From the IMG/VR virus record IMGVR_UViG_3300025873_000041, positions 1-25,522 of that record: a DNA stretch of 25,522 nt, one strand, 5' to 3'. Both the position numbers and the translations under genes were made by a program. A model generated the notes under the pieces. It worked only from the letters and a program-made list of their open reading frames with translations. It searched no databases and was not told where the DNA came from. Position 1 is the stretch's first letter. The number at the start of each line of letters is the position of its first letter. Source of the DNA: a virus. Shown here piece after piece: positions 13,416-21,873 of this stretch.

Positions 13416-14180
13416 TTATGCTTCCGGAAGTAGTTTTTGCACTTTCACGAGGCATGATAAAATATATACATTCAAATTGATACTTTTAACGATACACCGA
13501 ACACTGTAGTCCGTACCATTATCACCGGCTTGTAGTCGAACACGAACCCAACCGTCTACAAATCGAGATTCATTCTCGACATATCTGGCTGTGCTATCAA
13601 CACCACCAGAGGTTAGAGACTCAACTTCGACATAAGACGGATCGTCAAATAGATTGCGCCCATTGCTGGGGGTGGATCTTCTTTCAAATAGCCCACTCGT
13701 AGAAAACCAAACATCGATAATTTCACCGGGATCTTTGATAAATGTCGTCAGTGGTTGGTTTGCGATTGCTTGGTTTCGGGTTGATACTACAACAAAACCA
13801 CCTGGGCCTCCCTGGTGGGGGACTCCTGTCAATGGTCCCGATGTTGAAAACACAGATGATAGATCCGTAGTCTGGTTAGGATTATCAAAGTATATCCAGC
13901 AGACATTCATCCTGTTCTTGTCCGATATGGTCATATTATCCACTTCAAGAGTGAGTAATTTATTTGGGCCATGATAGGTCTGTCGCTTGAACGTAGCCAA
14001 ATCGCCATGTTGATTCGTCACTACTATGTCGTACCCGTCTGCTCGTATATTGTCCCAGAATGCATCAAATTTGGACGGTACTACTATCGACAAGTCTATT
14101 GTACCCGATCCACCACCAGCACCAATAGCGTTGATTGTAACCGCTATGCGTCGCTTGAATCCAGATGAGTACCAACCCAT
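13416..14180 (-). CDS. DUF2341-like virion protein of unknown role
   Basis: The 254-residue protein begins GFKRRIAVTINAIGAGGGSG, and continues with DLSIVVPSKFDAFWDNIRAD and GYDIVVTNQHGD. The pattern of a hydrophobic strand, FW near the middle, xADGxDIxxT and a later aromatic WIYFDNPN strongly recalls the DUF2341 domain, a beta-sandwich seen in surface and extracellular proteins. Here it sits between the tail terminator and the tail tube, so it is likely a virion component such as a decoration or extra tail domain; this is inference. The ATG at 14180 is two bases from the preceding stop, preceded by GGGG. An equivalent gene is not part of the standard HK97 order. Confidence 0.65.
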   Translation of the reverse strand: MGWYSSGFKRRIAVTINAIGAGGGSGTIDLSIVVPSKFDAFWDNIRADGYDIVVTNQHGDLATFKRQTYHGPNKLLTLEVDNMTISDKNRMNVCWIYFDNPNQTTDLSSVFSTSGPLTGVPHQGGPGGFVVVSTRNQAIANQPLTTFIKDPGEIIDVWFSTSGLFERRSTPSNGRNLFDDPSYVEVESLTSGGVDSTARYVENESRFVDGWVRVRLQAGDNGTDYSVRCIVKSINLNVYILSCLVKVQKLLPEA

Positions 14181-14182
14181 AA

Positions 14183-14638
14183 TTAAACCCCAAACTGGTT
14201 TGAAAATGTGACCGATAATTCCATCATAGCAATTCCGACTGCGGGGATCCCCATCTCTTGCCCATCCAGGGCGGTGCGAGAGATCAATACGTCCTCTATA
14301 GTTCCGGATAATCCCAAAGACCGATCCGAGGTTACAGATTTGGATATATCGCCAGCAAGATCGAGCGCATTTGTAACCCTATCCGAAAGAGATACACCAC
14401 CAGCAAAAGCGAGGATTTGAAACCGCATATCTCCAGTATATCTCCCAAGTGACCGTCCTTGTTTTTCTACCGTATCAACATAAATAATCGAAGCAGATGG
14501 GATAACCCCGGACAGATCCACCGCCCCAACCGTTACAGATCCTGTGGCAGATAAGTCATACCCCGAAAATCCCGCTGTATAGTCTTGAGCGATCACGACT
14601 TGAAGTCGGTTCAATACTGTATTTTCTATAACCGGCAT
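14183..14638 (-). CDS. Tail terminator-like protein (head-tail joining)
   Basis: The 151-residue protein starts MPVIENTVLNRLQVVIAQDY and has the conserved-looking segment VEKQGRSLGRYTGDMRFQIL, followed by a helix RVTNALDLAGDI. Size, position after the HK97 gp10-like gene and predicted alpha/beta make-up match phage tail terminators (gpU-like) that cap the tail before joining the head. The ATG overlaps the preceding stop by one base (TGATG at 14636-14640). No diagnostic catalytic residues are expected for this family, so the assignment is mainly by context. Confidence 0.68.
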   Translation of the reverse strand: MPVIENTVLNRLQVVIAQDYTAGFSGYDLSATGSVTVGAVDLSGVIPSASIIYVDTVEKQGRSLGRYTGDMRFQILAFAGGVSLSDRVTNALDLAGDISKSVTSDRSLGLSGTIEDVLISRTALDGQEMGIPAVGIAMMELSVTFSNQFGV

Positions 14639-15048
14639 CAGATAGACCTATCACCAAGCGACATTCTGACAATTTTAGCCAGTTTGTCGGGCAGGGTTTT
14701 CTCGGTCTTCTGCATTGCTCGTGCCATGAAAAGTCGGGGCTTCAATTTTCCTTCTCCGAATTCAATCTTCGCAGCGTACTCCACATCGGCAGGGATCCCC
14801 GCATGACCCACTATATTCTGACCACCAGCACGGAGTAAAAATCCGAATTGTCCGTGAGGCAATCGTTGAGGTTTGATCGATGCTCTCAAACGACCCGTCC
14901 AAACTCGTGGGAAAGTCCTCGCATTTATTTTTGCAAAGTCCTCAGTTTCGTGGCCCAACTTTTCACCTTCAAGGGTTAGTTTTTTCGCCATTATCTTGGG
15001 CTGGTCATACAAAAGACGTTGTAATTCCTGGAAAGTAATCGTCGTCAC
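14638..15048 (-). CDS. Tail completion / head-tail joining protein (HK97 gp10-like)
   Basis: The 136-residue protein contains the family's familiar features: an N-terminal helix (TFQELQRLLYDQPKIMAKKL), TGRLRASI (about 68-75), the segment ADVEYAAKIEFGEG with its YAxxxEFG pattern, and LKPRLFMARAM near the end. These match HK97 gp10-type joining proteins that act between connector and tail. The start is GTG 15048, which overlaps the connector stop by four bases (GTGA); the frame is open further upstream, but only inside the connector gene. It is co-transcribed with the structural genes around it. Confidence 0.82.
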   Translation of the reverse strand: MTTITFQELQRLLYDQPKIMAKKLTLEGEKLGHETEDFAKINARTFPRVWTGRLRASIKPQRLPHGQFGFLLRAGGQNIVGHAGIPADVEYAAKIEFGEGKLKPRLFMARAMQKTEKTLPDKLAKIVRMSLGDRSI

Positions 15049-15647
15049 AATAGCACCGATGGAGATCGGAAAGGGCGTAGGATCTCTTTCACCTCTTCGG
15101 GCATTTGCGGTTTGGCTGGGGTTAGCGAATTCCCTCGTTGTCCTATTGAGAGTTTGCCCAATGTCTGTTTTTGCCGCTGTAGTTGAGAAGCCCAAACGCA
15201 GATTGCATGAACCAAATCATCCGGTGGGGATCCAGTAGAATAACCAAAATTGCCGACAACCTTATTCCCTCTGTGAGCATAGACAAAACCACGGGTTGCG
15301 GCTGTAGGTTTGATAATTAGTTGCGACCATTCAAGATCCAGTATCAGATCCCCCGTTGCAATCGCGGTGGATGATCCGTATTCCTGGTTGGCGTCGCTGT
15401 GAACAGTAGACACACTCACAAGCGGTTTCACTGGTAATTGGAGAATATTTGAATTCGTATTGGTCGGCCCGTCGACGTACAGGGTTAATGTGGCTGCGTC
15501 CAGTGCCGGGGAGGTACCCGGAAAACCCAGAAACCTCGCAATCATCTCCTCTGTCCGAGAGATAAGAGAAGTGAGCGCAGCGTCGGCCCCCGTCCCCTGG
15601 ATTTCGGGCAGGTACTCCCGCAGGGTTGAGGCAGACACCAAGCTCAT
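15045..15647 (-). CDS. Head-tail connector (gp6-like adaptor)
   Basis: The 200-residue protein begins SLVSASTLREYLPEIQGTGA followed by DAALTSLISRTEEMIARFLG, a typical adaptor opening in which DAxLxxLIxxxExxIxxxLG forms the first helices. It then has a beta segment (ATLTLYVDG, LQLPVKPLVSVSTV) and C-terminal helices (DDLVHAICVWASQLQRQ). It would dock on the portal and link it to the tail terminator. The ATG at 15647 has GAAGGA about 10 bases upstream and lies 26 bases after the capsid gene stop. Confidence 0.85.
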   Translation of the reverse strand: MSLVSASTLREYLPEIQGTGADAALTSLISRTEEMIARFLGFPGTSPALDAATLTLYVDGPTNTNSNILQLPVKPLVSVSTVHSDANQEYGSSTAIATGDLILDLEWSQLIIKPTAATRGFVYAHRGNKVVGNFGYSTGSPPDDLVHAICVWASQLQRQKQTLGKLSIGQRGNSLTPAKPQMPEEVKEILRPFRSPSVLL

Positions 15648-15673
15648 CTTTTTTCATCCTTCAATCTCGATAA

Positions 15674-17137
15674 TCATACTGGGGGCAAGTGATAACCATA
15701 AGCCACATTTTGTGTTCCCGCTGGATCCATGCTCGTTTGGGAAGCGCGAAGTGTAGCAGCAAGTTGAATAGTGCCACTTGGAACGTGCTTGTCCTGTTCG
15801 ACCGTGATCCCCCGACGCATGAAAATCGGATAACTATCGCGAGCGACCAGAACCATTCCCGTTCTGTTCGTGGTTATGTTGTCGTATACACCACCAGTAT
15901 TCATATCGGTGGTTAGGAAACGACTCATAACTACTGGAATTCCAGCAATTCGGCTGATTTCGCCTGTCAAGATTGACGCCAATGGGCCATATTTTTCGAC
16001 CGTGACACATTCAGTCAATGTGAGCAGATTTGCGACTACCAATTCCGGGGGCATGATAAAAATACGATCAGAACCATTTAACTCACCGAGCGCAGCGACC
16101 AATTCCATCAATGTCGTAAAGGTGAACGCGGCCCCGTATCCTTTTGTGCATGGGCCCCCGGTTGCAATAGCCTTCTTTCTCAAACCATCAAAAGCCCTTC
16201 GGTGATCACCGGGACTACCAAGACCAGTTGATCCTCCACCCCATCGAGATCGAGGGTTCCAGGTTGCGATTGTATCCTGAGTACCTGCGGTATCACCATT
16301 CAACATGCAGTCTTCAAATCCGTCTTCAAGATCCGAAACGATAGCTTTTGACAGTGCCGGGGCAATCGCCATGATGGTATCTTCGGCTGCGTCCTGGTCG
16401 ATGTTGTAAAGTACCGCCAATGATGCAGCGCGGATTGTGGCTTGTGACGTTCCCACAGTTGACGCGGTATAATTAGCCACCGCATCGGTTGATGCTGCAC
16501 GGATATAGGGAACACCACCGCGATCAATTCTTGGAAGTAACATGGTTTCTCGGTCCATTGGGACTTCAGGAAACAGACTTCGGAGGTTTCGGGGTGTTTG
16601 GAAAGTCTCATACAGAGATGTTCCGAACGCATCTGGGATCCACTCGGCCCCGACACCGACACTATCGGAAAACGCTTTGGAGATATGGTCACGTAAAAAG
16701 CCGGGAGCCTTTTGGAGATGTGAATATAGCTTTATATCATTCTTCGGGGTGTGCGGTTCACGTTGGAGCAAACGACAAAAAGAACGCTTCTGGGCTATGT
16801 CGACCAATTCCTTATGCCATGCATTGCAAGGAGATCCGCTATCAACAAGTCCTTCCTGCTCAACATTGACGCGCCCAAGTCCTGGTGTGTCGATTGTTTT
16901 GGTTTCGGTTGACCATTGAACACCATCATCAGAGATGAAACGACGAAGAGCAAGATCACCACCAGAAACCGGGATCGCTGTTGGCTGCGTCTGTGCTTCG
17001 ACCATCTTGCGGTGGGCTTCTTTCAAGTCAGAGACTTGAGATTCAAAGTTTTGAAGTCTATTCTCCGAACTCTTTTGATGGGATACGATTCCAGCGATTA
17101 CCTTTTTCGCTTCTTCGACCGCGTTTTGTTTAGACAT
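15674..17137 (-). CDS. Major capsid protein (HK97 fold)
   Basis: The 487-residue protein has an N-terminal scaffolding-like coiled coil (residues about 1-50: NAVEEAKKVIAGIVSHQKSS, NRLQNFESQVSDLKEAHRKM), the delta domain that HK97-type capsids carry and the prohead protease removes. The rest matches the HK97 fold by order: SGVGAEWIPDAF-like N-arm/E-loop region, then a P-domain, and DSYPIFMRRGITVEQDKH towards the end. It directly follows the protease gene. A very strong ribosome binding site AGGAGG lies 9 bases before the ATG at 17137, as expected for the most abundant virion protein. The delta-domain cleavage site is not certain from sequence alone. Confidence 0.92.
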   Translation of the reverse strand: MSKQNAVEEAKKVIAGIVSHQKSSENRLQNFESQVSDLKEAHRKMVEAQTQPTAIPVSGGDLALRRFISDDGVQWSTETKTIDTPGLGRVNVEQEGLVDSGSPCNAWHKELVDIAQKRSFCRLLQREPHTPKNDIKLYSHLQKAPGFLRDHISKAFSDSVGVGAEWIPDAFGTSLYETFQTPRNLRSLFPEVPMDRETMLLPRIDRGGVPYIRAASTDAVANYTASTVGTSQATIRAASLAVLYNIDQDAAEDTIMAIAPALSKAIVSDLEDGFEDCMLNGDTAGTQDTIATWNPRSRWGGGSTGLGSPGDHRRAFDGLRKKAIATGGPCTKGYGAAFTFTTLMELVAALGELNGSDRIFIMPPELVVANLLTLTECVTVEKYGPLASILTGEISRIAGIPVVMSRFLTTDMNTGGVYDNITTNRTGMVLVARDSYPIFMRRGITVEQDKHVPSGTIQLAATLRASQTSMDPAGTQNVAYGYHLPPV

Positions 17138-17149
17138 TTGAAAAGCCTC

Positions 17150-17887
17150 CTATTGGCTCAAAAAAGCAGCAAGAGCCGCAAGGTGAAAATCTTTTTCCTC
17201 GGTCTCATCTATGGTTTCGGTTTCTTCCTCGATCTCGTCTTCAATCTCTTCGTCTTCCGGATACTCTTCAACAGGCTTGGCAAAAGTGATCGTTATACTT
17301 TCTTCATTCTCTGTTAGATCCAGGATATGTCGAAGTTTGAGAGAAGGTATCGCGCCAATCTCACCCCGGACAATTGATCGAATCCTTGCATCCAGATCAT
17401 CATTTGATCGAGCAGATATAGACGCATCGGGATTGGCCGGAATAGTCACGATTGATACCTCCAGTAATTCAGAACTTGAAAAATATGTGCCCTTGTTTTC
17501 ACTGTGGTATCTGTGATCGGATGGTAGTTTTGAGCGCGGGGTAAATTCAACCGCTCGAAAACCCACTGATACCGAATGAAGAAAACCCGCGTCAACCTTT
17601 CGGGCTATCTCCCTTCCAATCCCATCATCGCCAGTATCGAATTCAACATCAATCTCAAGAGCCCCATCTCGCACCTCAACCAAACCGCGACCTATCGGAA
17701 GCGACATTGGATTATGGTTGAGTAAAACAACGGGGTTGCTTTTGTAGCTTTCCAGGTTCCAGCCTTCTTGGTTTATTATATCCCCATAGCGATCTTCGTT
17801 ATCAGTTGAGGCGACAAAACTAACGACACTACCGCTATTGTTTCCAGCCGCTTCTTTTCTCTCAATTGATAGTGCTTTTTTTATCAT
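17150..17887 (-). CDS. Prohead maturation protease (HK97 family, peptidase U35)
   Basis: Serine protease that cleaves the scaffolding domain of the capsid protein during head maturation. Visible family features are the opening ASTDNEDRYGDIINQEGW (about 26-43), the catalytic histidine H58 in VVLLNHNPMSLPIGR, and the catalytic serine S107 in LHSVSVGF. The conserved LLEVSIVTIPANPDA follows at about residues 141-155. After residue ~205 comes a very acidic tail (EDEEIEDEIEEETETIDETE), longer than usual and possibly an internal scaffold or self-cleaved segment. The 245-residue length is somewhat above the family norm. It precedes the capsid gene by 13 bases. Its start is separated from the MuF gene by the oppositely oriented RusA gene. 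Confidence 0.9.
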   Translation of the reverse strand: MIKKALSIERKEAAGNNSGSVVSFVASTDNEDRYGDIINQEGWNLESYKSNPVVLLNHNPMSLPIGRGLVEVRDGALEIDVEFDTGDDGIGREIARKVDAGFLHSVSVGFRAVEFTPRSKLPSDHRYHSENKGTYFSSSELLEVSIVTIPANPDASISARSNDDLDARIRSIVRGEIGAIPSLKLRHILDLTENEESITITFAKPVEEYPEDEEIEDEIEEETETIDETEEKDFHLAALAAFLSQ

Positions 17888-17931
17888 GGGATACTTTATA
17901 TCATATTTCGAGGAACCCGGTAAAATAACAA

Positions 17932-18360
17932 ATGAGCCAAAAAAAGACTGAATTCGTCATATTGGGACAACCAATCCCATGCCCCCGACCACGAGTGACG
18001 ATGCGGGGTACTTTCTACCCCAAAAAATACCGCCAGGCAAAAGAGATATATGCTGGTCAAATCAGCTTCCATTTCGCGCAGCATCGCATTTCTTCTTTTG
18101 TTGGTCCTGTTTCTCTACATGTTGAATTCGTCCATAAGCGACCCAAGGCACTCAAGGGAATAGATCGAATGTGGAAAACAACTCGCCCAGATGTTGATAA
18201 TTTGGTGAAGACCATCAAAGATGCACTTTCCGCTGGTGGAGCATGGAAAGACGATAGCCAATGTTGTATTTTGTATTGTATTGATAATTATGGTGAGCCA
18301 AACGAAGAACCACATACCCGAATAATTATGTCGGAAATTATCGGATCACCTTTGGGCTAA
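17932..18360 (+). CDS. rusA: RusA-family Holliday junction resolvase
   Basis: Resolves branched DNA, which phages need before packaging. The 142-residue protein has the RusA order: an N-terminal strand with GQPIPCPRPR (12-21), the catalytic core RPDVDNLVKTIKDAL (85-99) with acidic D87, D89 and D97, and D107-D108 in WKDD. It is on the plus strand although all neighbouring structural genes are on the minus strand. It fills the 450-bp gap between the MuF and protease genes and overlaps the MuF 3' end tail-to-tail by 23 bp. No clear ribosome binding site precedes the ATG at 17932 (GAGG is about 17 bases away). Only a weak promoter-like TAAAAT is visible, so how it is expressed is unclear. Confidence 0.88.
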   Translation: MSQKKTEFVILGQPIPCPRPRVTMRGTFYPKKYRQAKEIYAGQISFHFAQHRISSFVGPVSLHVEFVHKRPKALKGIDRMWKTTRPDVDNLVKTIKDALSAGGAWKDDSQCCILYCIDNYGEPNEEPHTRIIMSEIIGSPLG

Positions 18361-19084
18361 CAGTGCATCGGCAATTTATATCGAGAGAAGGAACGCCAAA
18401 ACCTCCCGGTGCGTCGGCATATTCCCCATCAACCTCGAAATTCATATTCACGCCAATCCGCTGTTGATCAAGATACTTGTGTTCATCTCTGACTTTGTCA
18501 TCTCTTGCGCTCATCCATTCTTTTTCAAGTTCTATTCCTTGCGATTGGGCTTCTCGATAAGCATCGACCGACGCTCCATTCACAGCGCGAGTTGCCTCTG
18601 TCCTGGCGATCATAGTTGCACGACCGACCGACATTGACCCCGACTTCGCAAGTTGGATAGCCATATTTTCGATGGATAGTCCCCCAACCAAACCAGTTTC
18701 GATTATTGATTTAACCGCTACACCTGTTGTAGCTGTGATCTGTTGGGCTGCGGCAGACATAGCAACGTTCGCCATTTCACGATCTGCAAAAGGTACAGTC
18801 AAATCAATGTCAGCGATGGAAGCGATGGTTTGTAATTGCTCTGTACCTGCAATCTGCCAGTGTCGGACAAATGTTGGGCCCACGGTCGATATGTATTCTC
18901 TTTGTTCCTCTGCAATCGCGAGTAATTCCTTCCAGGACATAACAGTCCGGAGATGAATGTCGACGCCTTTTGACTCTGTGACCTGTTCACGAATCCGCTT
19001 TTTATATCGTTTAAGGGAATCGAGCATGTAACGACGAACAACCCGATAGATTGCTTTTTCAGCGGGTTGATGAATCCGACGCAA
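18338..19084 (-). CDS. Head morphogenesis protein (SPP1 gp7 / Mu F-like minor capsid protein)
   Basis: The minor capsid protein that joins the head near the portal. Recognisable parts are a central MuF block (MIARTEATRAVNGASVDAYR), EWMSARDDKVRDEHKYLD, and a C-terminal DINCRCTVSPK; these define the family. The coordinates use the earliest possible start codon in frame after the portal stop, TTG 19084, with GGAG four bases upstream. However, the frame is open and protein-like further upstream (TPRDRQWWRWLRRIHQPAEK), back to an A10 tract that the portal frame also reads. The true N-terminus may therefore be made by a -1 shift from the portal, giving a portal-MuF fusion. Confidence 0.82.
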   Translation of the reverse strand: MRRIHQPAEKAIYRVVRRYMLDSLKRYKKRIREQVTESKGVDIHLRTVMSWKELLAIAEEQREYISTVGPTFVRHWQIAGTEQLQTIASIADIDLTVPFADREMANVAMSAAAQQITATTGVAVKSIIETGLVGGLSIENMAIQLAKSGSMSVGRATMIARTEATRAVNGASVDAYREAQSQGIELEKEWMSARDDKVRDEHKYLDQQRIGVNMNFEVDGEYADAPGGFGVPSLDINCRCTVSPKVIR

Positions 19085-19125
19085 CCATCTCCACCATTGG
19101 CGATCTCGTGGGGTTGATGCTTTGG

Positions 19126-20382
19126 TCAGGCTCTTTTTTTTTTCGTTAAACTACGCCCGACAAATTCTGCTCCTGTTCTGTCATCATTCTCGGATATATC
19201 AAGATCGGTGGATGGTAGTGGTTGAACCAATCCCTCTGCCGTATATGCCGATGCTGGATCTGCTCCGAGATGGATATGCATTTGCACACGTTGAAGCCGC
19301 TCGGTTCTTACAGCCTGCAATGCTTCCACCTCAGAATAATCATGGATAACCCTAAAATCTGGATCCCACTTTTTAGCGACTGTGGTGAATAGGGTCTCCA
19401 TTCTACTTCCTCGCTTTTGCTGAACGCTCCAGTAGTGAACTGCTTGCTGTTTTGAAGTTGCATAATTTGCAGATGGAAGACCAAGAACCGAACCAGGAAC
19501 ACCGAGAACAGCGGAAACAGATTCACGGGTCATGGACCGAACCACTTTAAATTCCATATCTCGCGGGGTGAGATTGAGCGTTTCCATTTTCACCGCACCG
19601 GATAGCACCAATGCGCCACCGCTCTTGACCAATCCAGTATATTGGTCGGCTATCTGTTTCCTCACTTCGCTCGGCCAAATGTCCCCATCCTCGGCTGGGC
19701 TCAATAAAACGTCGGGTCTTCCTTGTGCGCTCGCTTGGCTTGCAAGTTTTTGGGCGTTTATGTCCCCATCCAACTCAAATCTCAATGCTTCCACTGCGCC
19801 TGTTCCGTATAGACTACTCGGACCCATTGAATATGTGGAATTACGAAGATGAATTACACGCTCTGGAGGATAGACTACCGCTTGACCACTTGATCGATGC
19901 TGGTATCCAGACAAGCCTTCGGCTGGGGTTGTGATTATTTCTGTTTCGCCAGGATGCAGTCGAATAAGTGAAACCGGCTTCTCACCAGCACCCAAAAGAA
20001 GTGTATAGGCATTCCCTGGCAACATCAAATCAATCGCCAATTGCTCACGCCACAATTCACCATCGGTAGAACTATTCGGTTGAGCCAATAGGTCCAGAAC
20101 CTCGTGATTTTGGATTATCTCTTCCTTTTCTCCTTTTCCCCGAATGAGCAATAATGGAAGCGCAGCCAAATCTTGTGCTGCTCGTGTTGCAGCAGCATGA
20201 ACATACGCATGAATTCCAAGAGCAGATAACGCATTCGTTTGAGAATACGGGGCACGAACCCCACCAGCGGAAGCCCACGCAGCACCATGGTTTGGTTTTT
20301 CGGGTGTCATTTCAACCGGACCTTGTTTACCGATCACCGCACCCCATAGTCGACCCCAATACCCTGGTGTATTTTCATCCAT
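19126..20382 (-). CDS. Portal protein (HK97 family)
   Basis: The 418-residue protein forms the dodecameric ring through which DNA enters the head. HK97-portal features seen are AYVHAAATRAAQDLAALPLL (about 54-73), HEVLDLLAQPNS, LPGNAYTLLL, VIHLRNSTYSMGPSSLYGTG, the VVRSMTRESVSAVLGVPGSV segment and SNYATSKQQAVHYWSVQQK. Its length is normal for the family. The ATG at 20382 has AGGAG 9 bases upstream and is 9 bases from the terminase stop. The last codons run through ten consecutive A residues (19134-19143 as T on the plus strand), encoding KKKRA before the stop. This makes a candidate slippage site into the MuF frame. Confidence 0.93.
   Translation of the reverse strand: MDENTPGYWGRLWGAVIGKQGPVEMTPEKPNHGAAWASAGGVRAPYSQTNALSALGIHAYVHAAATRAAQDLAALPLLLIRGKGEKEEIIQNHEVLDLLAQPNSSTDGELWREQLAIDLMLPGNAYTLLLGAGEKPVSLIRLHPGETEIITTPAEGLSGYQHRSSGQAVVYPPERVIHLRNSTYSMGPSSLYGTGAVEALRFELDGDINAQKLASQASAQGRPDVLLSPAEDGDIWPSEVRKQIADQYTGLVKSGGALVLSGAVKMETLNLTPRDMEFKVVRSMTRESVSAVLGVPGSVLGLPSANYATSKQQAVHYWSVQQKRGSRMETLFTTVAKKWDPDFRVIHDYSEVEALQAVRTERLQRVQMHIHLGADPASAYTAEGLVQPLPSTDLDISENDDRTGAEFVGRSLTKKKRA
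19134..19143 (-). other. A10 slippery tract at the end of the portal gene (candidate -1 slip)
   Basis: On the coding strand the portal reads ACG AAA AAA AAA AGA GCC TGA. A -1 shift, or an extra A from transcriptional slippage, enters the frame GAA AAA AAA AAG AGC CTG, which is open into the MuF gene. A AAA AAG is the classical dnaX-type slippery element. No downstream pseudoknot was modelled. Confidence 0.5.
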
Positions 20383-20391
20383 TTTGAACTC

Positions 20392-21873
20392 CTATCTGTG
20401 TCGATTATAGCGTACCCACTGCATTGTTTCGTATCGTAACGCATCAAGAGCGTGATCATTCTCCTTTTTGGGCCTGTCCCTTTTTGATTTGGCATCCCAG
20501 CGATACAGTTTGAATTCTCGGATCAAATTCTTACAACCAGGGTGGATCAACAGTCCTGGTTTTCCCTCGCCATCGACTGTCATCAATTCCCTCAGCATCC
20601 CAATTCCTTCAAGAACACCCATGTGTTTTGGTGCTTTATGGGTTGGGATCATGCACTCTCGCGCCAAGGTTAGTCTTCCGTCCTTTGACTCTGGGTCGGC
20701 TACAGTCCAAAAATAATCTTCGGCTTTTGACATTTCCTTGATTTTCCTCCCAGCCTCAATCGTAGTTAGTCCTGTCTGATATAATTCTTGGTATACCACC
20801 AGAGTTGGATCGGCCCGAAGAGATCCGGAAGGAGCAACCGCGATCCATAAACAACAAAAAGGGTGAGTAGATCCGAAGTCAATAGACCGATGCCGTTCCC
20901 AATTATCTCCAATCTCAACAGATTGAATATGTAATTTTGGCAAGAATTCAGAATATACCAGACCAGCCTGTGAGGTAAATTCACCGAACAACCGCGACCG
21001 CTGTGATGCTTCGGATAAATGAGCGACTGCACTTTTCATCTTTTGAGAGGAGATATACGGATTATCGAGCCCGGAGATACGATCTGTTGAAAAGCCTGGA
21101 TACGGCTTGTCCAAAAAGCGATCATGCATCCAGGTGAGCCCTTTTAGCGGGGTTGCTGTTACCAATACCCAACCCTTGGAATCAACAACCCGAAGCATTG
21201 TTTCGTCAAATATGTCCTGCCCCGGTTCTTCGTCCAACCACACAATAGTTGGAGATCCACCTTGCCACTTTTCCCTTCCCGAATCACAAGACATTGATAC
21301 GATCCGACCGTTATTTGGTAATACCGCAAGTCCTCTATTATTTGCTGTCCATTGTCTTTTTTTGGTTCCTTTCGGTAAATACTGGTCGAGCTTTGGGCGT
21401 AAATACTCCAAACTATCACCATACGAAAGTGAGCCTATCCAGACAACACCGGGCTTTTCTGGGATAAGTGATTCTGGTATGTCATTCAAAGTCATCCAAT
21501 CTCGAACCCAATGCTCATTGGAACCCGCAGCAATAGCAACAGCCAGCATACTGCCCATTTGGGTTTTCCCCGCTCTATTCCCTCCAGCAACCAAACAAGC
21601 ATCGCCCCCAAGTAATATGGATCGAATGACCTGTTTTTGAGATGTTCGGGGTTCGACAATCCCGCACCGATCACAACGAAAAACACCGCCAGATATGTGT
21701 ACCATTGGGCGACCACAACCTCTTGCCCTTGGGGATTCATTCCCTGAACCATCCCACCTACAACAATGTGGCTCCCACAATCGCGCCACCGAAAGCGGAT
21801 ACTTTGCAGCTTTCCGAATCAATGCCCTCCTTGCTTCCAAGCCTCTCGATAATAATGCACGATTGTTAATCAT
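20392..21873 (-). CDS. terL: Terminase large subunit (ATPase and nuclease)
   Basis: Powers DNA packaging and cuts concatemers. In the 493-residue protein from ATG 21873 the motor has Walker A GGNRAGKT (97-104), Walker B IVWLDEE (210-216) and motif C VTATP (238-242). The nuclease has D332 in SIDFGS, D393 in VADPE and D473/D477 in ENDHALDAL. An N-terminal cysteine cluster (C37, C38, C53, C67, C70) with CDRCG may bind zinc, an extra element before the motor. The chosen ATG overlaps the TerS stop by 8 bases; in-frame TTG 21897 and ATG 21894 lie inside TerS without a ribosome binding site. It is followed by the portal gene, 9 bases away. Confidence 0.95.
   Translation of the reverse strand: MINNRALLSRGLEARRALIRKAAKYPLSVARLWEPHCCRWDGSGNESPRARGCGRPMVHISGGVFRCDRCGIVEPRTSQKQVIRSILLGGDACLVAGGNRAGKTQMGSMLAVAIAAGSNEHWVRDWMTLNDIPESLIPEKPGVVWIGSLSYGDSLEYLRPKLDQYLPKGTKKRQWTANNRGLAVLPNNGRIVSMSCDSGREKWQGGSPTIVWLDEEPGQDIFDETMLRVVDSKGWVLVTATPLKGLTWMHDRFLDKPYPGFSTDRISGLDNPYISSQKMKSAVAHLSEASQRSRLFGEFTSQAGLVYSEFLPKLHIQSVEIGDNWERHRSIDFGSTHPFCCLWIAVAPSGSLRADPTLVVYQELYQTGLTTIEAGRKIKEMSKAEDYFWTVADPESKDGRLTLARECMIPTHKAPKHMGVLEGIGMLRELMTVDGEGKPGLLIHPGCKNLIREFKLYRWDAKSKRDRPKKENDHALDALRYETMQWVRYNRHR

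Noticed and set aside
21107-21640. A 177-codon open frame on the plus strand
   Set aside because: It is antisense to TerL, whose Walker A and B motifs are intact on the minus strand.
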